DNA of 64,000 bases from Pezizomycotina sp. ARF18 (Eukaryota > Ascomycota): contig AZLU01000057.1 in NCBI GenBank assembly GCA_002224055.1, forward strand, positions 1 to 64,000, read 5' to 3'. Positions 57,990 to 64,000 of this stretch are shown here, one piece after another (position 1 is the stretch's first letter; every line of letters begins with the position of its first letter). The translations under genes and the position numbers were made by a program. The notes below the pieces were generated by a model. That model had not been told where the DNA came from. It searched no databases and saw nothing but the letters and a program-made list of their open reading frames with translations.

Positions 57990-58327
57990 GATATAAATCA
58001 TGTGTCGCCGCTACTTCGTATACTTTGTTTTCCATTGCATATAACGAAGCGCAACGGGGTCGCTCGCTGGTACCACGAACGCACCGTCGGCTGTAGCTGC
58101 AACAACAAGTACATCCACGTGATCCATATGGGCGGGCTTGTCGAAAACGACGTCGACGGTGAGCACTACCCCCCTGTGATGAGCTCTGCGAATGGTGCAT
58201 GGCATTGAAGGATATCGCAGACAAGATAAACTCCCGGAGAGTGCGCCTAGAAATGCGGTCGAATAGCGCGCAGCCAAGGATAGACGCTTTAGTGATTGAG
58301 CTACAAAAGTTTTACACAGAAATATAG
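57990..58327 (+). CDS. G2: small CxWC protein, paralogue of G1
   Basis: On the + strand: NGVARWYHERTVGCSCNNKY, IHVIHMGGLVENDVDGEHY, then after one base change of frame PCDELCEWCMALKDIADKIN, SRRVRLEMRSNSAQPRIDAL and VIELQKFYTEI with stop at 58325-58327. The order CSC, CDELCEWC, then PRIDALVIELQKFY aligns with CGS, CNWC and PRERLDLVLWELNTFF of G1. About 110 residues, helical C-terminus. No named family; the Cys pattern suggests a small zinc-binding module followed by a dimerisation-type helix. The start is not fixed: an upstream ATG is not evident in this frame. Confidence 0.4.
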
Positions 58328-59399
58328 TGGGCGACCCAGTCCGTGAGTTGGCACTGGGACGAGTGGGCAGGGATGAGTACATAGTCCCTCCTTTTCCAGC
58401 CTCGGCCAGCTGCCTATAAAGCCGCGCAGAGACCTGCTTCTTGAAGACGGGAAGGAAGTTGAGACGTGGCGTATACATCGGCGAACCGTTTAAAGAACGT
58501 TTAGCATCAGTTCCTAGACAAGCTACTTTGTTTTGCTCCTTTGAATTTTGATAGATTTAGAATGCCTTGTTCTTATGCTCCTTTGCATTACGCTATAAGT
58601 TTCAGGCCGCCTTCTTTTTCTTGACACATGGATTATTTCAGGTTTATCGGTTTCTGAACGTGCTCTATATCAATATCAATATTCAGACCAAGCCCCCAGG
58701 TATTCCATTAAGCAAAAACACTACAAATTGCAAACCTTGATGATATTGATACTGCGATCGGTCGAGTTATAAATGCAGTTATGATCAGCTAACTACGACG
58801 TATTGACTTTCTCTATTGATTAATACCAAACCCACTGGCAGTGGGCTCTCTTACGCAGAGCATAACTTATAATAGGTCTATAGGTCATTGAGTAAAGAAT
58901 ACAGTCCAAATACTGAAATATTCAAAGATTCAAAGGTCTCCTTTCTTCCTAAAAACATGTTCAGATGTTATACTAAGGGGAATGAAAATAAAAGCAATAT
59001 TTTAAATTATACTCCCGCCCGCGTGATAAACGAAAGAACGCGGGCTCATTTTAAGATGCACCCTCTTCGTTACGAATAGGATGCCTCTGTCCGTGTTTCT
59101 TCAGATTGTCTTAGCTCGGCGAGCCAATCTCCTTATCAGATGTACCAACGCTAGGAAGGAATTTCGGTCATAGACTACCAAAAACCGACGCACGTACGCT
59201 CGCCACTATGGCGCCATAGGTTTATTTTCTTTGATTTTCTTTCAATCTTTTCTGCCCGGAGCCTTGGAGGGAAAACAACCAACGCCAGACGCACGACCCA
59301 ATACACAGACGAGCAATGGTGTTCTATAATTCTGTAACGTAACCAGTTATTGTCTAGGATTTGATAGCGAAAGGGTTATCTCGTGGCGGGGATAAAGCG
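58328..59399. other. intergenic, no gene seen
   Basis: AT-rich, no supported coding frame on either strand. Confidence 0.35.
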
Positions 59400-60240
59400 T
59401 TACACGCATTTCTTTTTACTTTCGGCGCTGAATTCCAAAAACCGAAGCTTCGCGACGGTGCCCGCCGGAAGCCGGAAGCTAACGTATCCGGCTCGCCTCT
59501 CGGAAAATAGAACATAAAATGAAGGATAAAATCTTAATAGAACTGGATATACATCATATGAGACGGAGGGAAGGATATAACGATGATAAGCACGGATCAA
59601 GCGTTTAAGCGGTGAGGCTATAGCGGCCTCTAGAATGGCGTCGCCCCCGCGAAGGCTCAAAAAGTTATAATGCATCCTATAATTGATTTTAAGTCATGAA
59701 GTTAAGGGAAAGGATCCTTTCTCCCTCTCATCTTAGCTTAGGCTTCTAGCCGTCCTCAAAAAAAAAAAACCCTCAAATCACCTATGAAGCAAAATGGCGG
59801 AATTTGACAGAATTTCGGTACCCCAACTGTCACTTCCACCCTTTCCAAAAACTCGCAGATGCCCGGAACCTCCTCAGCGATTTTTTCCCACTCGAACTCG
59901 GTACCAAGTACTAAAACGAGTAGCCTCGCTCCGTTTCCGTTACGCGTCGTGTCTCTTTATGTTCTGCCTAGGGCTGACGACGAGGAACTAGAGAGGGAAA
60001 AAAGAGGATAGGAAAATTGTCTACCTGATATAACCGAGAGTAATTTTTAATCCTGTCGTGGAACGGCTTGCCCGTTATATCGCCAGTGTTCTCGCCTCCG
60101 CGGCGGAAGTATTGCCACGCTGATTCTACTAGTATGATGTGGTCCGGCGTCGGAGGAGAATTGTCAGCAAGCAGAACCACGCGCGATCGAGTCCGAGTGT
60201 TCCGCTTATTCCAACGTTGGATACCATGGTTTTAAAAATT
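59400..60240 (-). CDS. unrecognised protein, pieces on the minus strand
   Basis: Minus-strand pieces with coding character: VVLLADNSPPTPDHIILVES, AWQYFRRGGENTGDITGKPF, HDRIKNYSRLYQ (60180-60025), a possible intron from GTAGAC, then LGTEFEWEKIAEEVPGICEF and LERVEVTVGVPKFCQIPPF (about 59905-59790), and RAGYVSFRLPAGTVAKLRFL (59490-59430) ending at 59400. The + strand frames in the same place are Ser/Thr-rich but short. I recognise no family; whether these belong to one gene is uncertain. Confidence 0.28.
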
Positions 60241-62736
60241 TCCTGAGGTCAGCTTGAATCTCCAGATTACATTTGAGGGGCGTGGGATTTGCTTTGTAGC
60301 CTGAAATATTCGGTATACGAGACAGAAGGGAGGCTCAACAAAACCTCTGAATCTCGAGTCTGAGTAGTGTACCACACAAACCGAGAGCTGCCCAGAGCTC
60401 TGATCTCAAGATGTAATTTCGAGAACTGGACTGGCTGATTTCATTTATCGATCGAGAATGGATTGAAACACCACGGCGCTTCTGTGCCAGCGACCGTGAC
60501 GATAGAGGATCTGTCTGTCCGAGTATAAGGGGACTTATAGGCGTGTATCAAGGTATAGCCAAGTGAACTATTCACATTGCCTAATCCCTTTCGAATACTC
60601 AGCAGCGACTGCGTATAATACCTTTGTTAACGATCCCGATCGTGGGAAGAAACATGTGAAAAGACGGAACATCTATCCATGAAGCCCTAACTAATTTGTT
60701 TCTCAGGGTAAAAAAGAAAACAATTCTCGTAAAACGCGCAATTTTATACATGCAGGTACCAGATTGTCACGTTTTAAAAGGAATAAACAAAAAAAAATTA
60801 AAAATTTGCCAGAGAAATTTTTTTTCCCCGTTGTGCAAAAATTTTGCCAAACTTTTGTCACATCAACCGACGGAGATAAACGAGCGTTTCGTACTGAATG
60901 ATCTATCTCATCACAATGGGTGTATCCCCCAGAGTAGCAAGTATGATCGATCATACGAACGTTTTTGATGTTAACGTTTTTCCGGTGTTCTCTTGGGTTT
61001 AGCTGTTTAATATTCCCCAGGGGGTAAATAGATATATTAATACTCGTAATATTTATATAGTTTTGCGAAAGAGCGAGCGTTTGCTGTGAGTAGACAATAG
61101 TCTAGTCGATACACAATTGCAAACATCGGTTCACTGACTTGTAAATTAGATTGTTTATTTCTTCATTTCAGAGCGATTCATATCCTCGAATTATCTTATT
61201 ACACCCACCACAGATTCCCAAGGCTAATGATTCTCCTTACAAGCTATATCATCTTTTGAGGCACACGACCGCTTGACCCGAAAGCACGCGAATGGAGCGT
61301 AGCCAGGGCATTATCCCTTAGCCTGGGTCATACGTCGGCAGCCATTGCGTTATTACCGAGTCTTTGGGATATTGTGCAATTTCGAGAATTTCGAACGTTT
61401 TCGTGCTAGTCCGCAGAAGGATTCCATCACTTCTGTGATATGTTCCAGGTAATTTAATGACATCGTCATTTCAAAGAAAGACCTTTTTAGTCCTGGATTA
61501 CGGAACGGCGTGTGCTTTTCGAGGAAGATTTCTTTTCAAATTTCTTTCATAAAGTGTGGTCTCCACCAAGACAATTTCCACCTTCTCGATTCCCAGCATT
61601 GTCGCCGATTCTGATTTCGTTCTACAATATTATTGTAATATTGAACTCCTTTAGCTTGCGGAGCATTTTGAAATTTCGAGTTTCCTCTCTTAAGCCAAGT
61701 TATCATCGTAATTCATTAATTATACTTTATTGTCTGATTACATACAGAGTAGAGTCCACAAGATCAATTTCGCCATGAGATACCAAATATTAATGAGCAG
61801 GTATAGAAAACGATCCTAGGACTAGAACTCTTCTTCTTCCGTCAGATTACGAGCGATGTCTTTTCCTGAAAAACGGTACCTGAATTGACAAGACCTGGAA
61901 ATTATCAAAACATGGGAAATTAACAATCTCCCGTTCCTTTCCTTCCTCTCACAACAACAATCTGGCCAGGGGTAAAAGAAACCTCTCTTCTCCCTGTATC
62001 CTGCAAAAGCCTAGCAGTACATCAGGTACCGTCGTAAATTCCACTATCTTATCAATGTAAGTATTATAATTAAAAAGCAAGCAATTACAGCGTTATTAGC
62101 CTATGCGAAAAGGGGAACTGGTACCTGAATTTTGATTAAGAGTAATCGATAGGGATTGGGCTGAGGAAAGGTACCACGCACGGTTAATCTTACTGGCACG
62201 GGATCTAATACTTTACTGCGACTTTTATATGGACTTAGGGGGCAAGAACCAGGTACCTCTCCATCTCTCCCTCTCTCTCTCTCTTAATCTAAGTTACAAG
62301 TCCTTTTAATTACTTACTTGTGTCTAAAACGGACAACGCACCAGTCCCCGAACACTTACTTTGCTTTCTTACATATTATTAGCAAAAAGGTAAAAAGGTA
62401 ACTGGAAATTAAATATTCATTTTAAAATGTTTGATGCTCATTTGGCGATAACTCGAAACCTTCCCCCTAGAAAATACTTACAGAACCTCCAGTTACAGGA
62501 GCAATTTAGCAAATTTCTGCTCCCTTAAAGACCCCACGATATCCCCCTTTTCGCCTTGCTCCCTTTTCTCTACTCTATCTCTTTCTGTAGATTTTTATTC
62601 TTTTTCTTCATAGTGTATAGCATGTCCATGATATAAGTATTTCACGGCGCTTTTCTTTCGAATGCTCACGACAGCAATACGAGAACACGGTTTCCATTAT
62701 TGATACCCCGCAATATCCTATTCCATACACAATACA
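60241..62736. other. gene-poor stretch with clustered GGTACC words
   Basis: No supported gene in about 2.5 kb. GGTACC occurs five times in 383 bp (61875, 62025, 62120, 62170, 62252), twice as GGTACCTGAATT and once as its near reverse complement. A CT microsatellite lies near 62260-62284. Promoter of the TPR-like gene at the right end. Confidence 0.4.
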
Positions 62737-64000
62737 ATGCCTTTCTTCCGAGGACGACGAAACCCCAGCGACGGGAACCAACGCACGAACAAACACCGAC
62801 TCAATCGTATGTAACCATACTCCGGATATTTATAAGAGTTCATAGGCGCTGACTTATTCGTAGGAACAAATGCAAACGATACTACCCTCCCTCCCGAGTA
62901 TAAACCAAGACCCCTTAACGCAGCAATCGGCGCTGTCGCCCGTAGACAGGCCGTCAGAGCCGGAAGGCGTAACCGTGCTTCGAGCGGCTCAATTTTATTG
63001 TTCCGACAGGCCGGATTCGTCGTCAGCCTCAGTGGCCACAACCGACGACATGGCGATCGATACAGACACGACGCATGACTCTAACGTGGATATGGCGACG
63101 ACGCCGCCGCGGACTAAAAACGGACCGCAACGGTCGCGATCCGTCAGCGGCTCGCGGGAGCGCACGCACGTGATCTACCGCATCGGCTCCCGCAAGCGCC
63201 TTAAAGTCCACCTCTGGCTCCGAGGACGAAGGCGACGACAGCTACTCTACACCCAACCCATCCCAACAGCGCTCGTCTTCTGGTACCCGCATCGGCGGCA
63301 GCCACAACCGGACGACCTCCCACCCCGTCTTTTCGAATTTCTCAGGGCGTTCAGCACGCCGAACATGGCGACGAATACCTCGTTCTTCGGTAACAGTAAT
63401 AACAGTAGTTCCGCGATGTCGATTCAAATTTATTGGCGTCGACGCCGCAGCGGCCCGGTCCGAGCTCGCGCTCGTCGGACGAGTCGGATGATGACTCCAT
63501 GGACCAGGAATTAGAAGATAAGTTGCTGAAGTTTTATAAGACGGAGATCCACGATGCCGTCACGCACGACCGGTACGCCGACGCGGAGAAGTATATCATC
63601 GCGTACCTCAAGCGGACGAACTTTTTTCCTTTACCGGGATCTTCGTCGCCGACGACGTCTACTCGTCTACGGGTTCGCCGTCGCACGCGTCACACATGAG
63701 TGGCGTCACGTCGCCGACTACTTCATCCCCGCCTGGATCCTCGCAGAGGTCGATAAAGGGGAGGAAAGGAGACGACGAGAAGACGCTAACGATGATGCTG
63801 TATAACTCTCTTACGCCAGTCCGCGCAGCAAAGTGGGCGGAATCGCTATCGACGTTAAAACTCCTCTCGCAGCAGCCGAAGCACAACGTCGATCTCGAGC
63901 ATTTTATTTTGGATCTTACGGCAGTAACCCTCCTAAATCTGAACAGGCTCGAAGAGGCGAAATCGGCGTGCAGCAAGGCGCTCAAGAAGCGGAGAAGAGC
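62737..64000 (+). CDS. TPR-like repeat protein, N-terminal part, runs off the right edge
   Basis: ATG at 62737 (MPFFRGRRNPSDGNQRTNKH) is followed by an intron 62807-62863 (GTATGT...GTAG) that splices in frame into TNANDTTLPPEYKPRPLNAA and IGAVARRQAVRAGRR. After frame changes come Ser/Thr/Asp-rich linkers (DSSSASVATTDDMAIDTDTT; STSGSEDEGDDSYSTPNPSQ; FSTPNMATNTSFFGNSNNSS), then helical text SMDQELEDKLLKFYKTEIHD, YADAEKYIIAYLKRTNFF (63499-63630), another Ser-rich linker, and MMLYNSLTPVRAAKWAESLS, LEHFILDLTAVTLLNLNRLE, EAKSACSKALKKRRRA at the window end. The last block has the spacing of TPR helices (ALxNLxxLEEAxxxCxKAL-like). Probably a protein-interaction scaffold of a kind common in ascomycetes. 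Exact family uncertain. Confidence 0.5.

Noticed and set aside
58011-58478. Minus-strand open frame of 155 codons
   Set aside because: The plus strand carries the CxWC motif and a tail aligned with G1, with the stop at a matching position; the minus frame has no motif.
1-64000. CRISPR array, secondary-metabolite core genes, reverse transcriptase or integrase frames
   Set aside because: No spaced direct-repeat array, ketosynthase, adenylation, terpene synthase, RT or integrase motif was found on either strand.

Overview
The window looks like an accessory chromosome region of a filamentous ascomycete (Pezizomycotina). The evidence is short GT-AG introns of about 55-110 bp with CTAAC-type branch points, and families typical of that group: fungal rhodopsin-fold membrane proteins, a NACHT-ankyrin receptor, GT92 glycosyltransferase, Tvp38/DedA protein, BAH-PHD protein, F-box proteins and small secreted proteins. 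I cannot name genus or species. No rRNA, tRNA, CRISPR array, plasmid function or secondary-metabolite core gene was seen.

Layout. 1-0.9 kb: an Rrt8/Lds-type membrane protein. 1.8-7.7 kb: three diverged tandem copies of an unrecognised secreted-protein family (A1-A3). 8.4-11.9 kb: three diverged tandem copies of a CxxC zinc-ribbon family (Z1-Z3), the middle one abutted by a 642-bp AT-rich Tc1/mariner-like inverted-repeat element. 12.5-13.5 kb: fungal integral membrane protein. 16.3-17.6 kb: a Cys-rich secreted protein and a mitochondrial-type protein. 18.4-22.1 kb: a NACHT-ankyrin receptor. 23.8-27 kb: a nucleotide-sugar-transporter-like protein facing a GT92 glycosyltransferase. 27.9-31 kb: a secreted precursor full of Lys-Arg sites. 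33.5-36.9 kb: a rhodopsin-fold protein and an intact GPI-anchored-type secreted protein. 37.3-39.2 kb: a cluster of short inverted-repeat elements. 39.3-48.1 kb: two F-box proteins and a Tvp38 protein, separated by an odd Lys-Gly-Gln repeat block. 48.9-49.8 kb: a secreted protein with an EF-hand-like loop. 52.3-55.1 kb: a BAH-PHD chromatin protein. 56.6-58.3 kb: two related small CxWC proteins. 62.7 kb to the right edge: the start of a TPR-like protein.

Coherence. The genes form no pathway. Two themes stand out. First, small local gene families have been tandemly duplicated and have drifted apart (A x3, Z x3, G x2). Second, reading frames are broken almost everywhere, including in families that are usually conserved single-copy genes (BAH-PHD, Tvp38). 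One gene (36130-36869) is clean from start codon to stop, and some long exons are clean. Either much of the region is decaying, or the assembly carries many small indels; many homopolymer runs of 18-36 bases make the second possibility real. Coordinates of broken genes are therefore approximate, and protein calls rest on conserved segments read in more than one frame.
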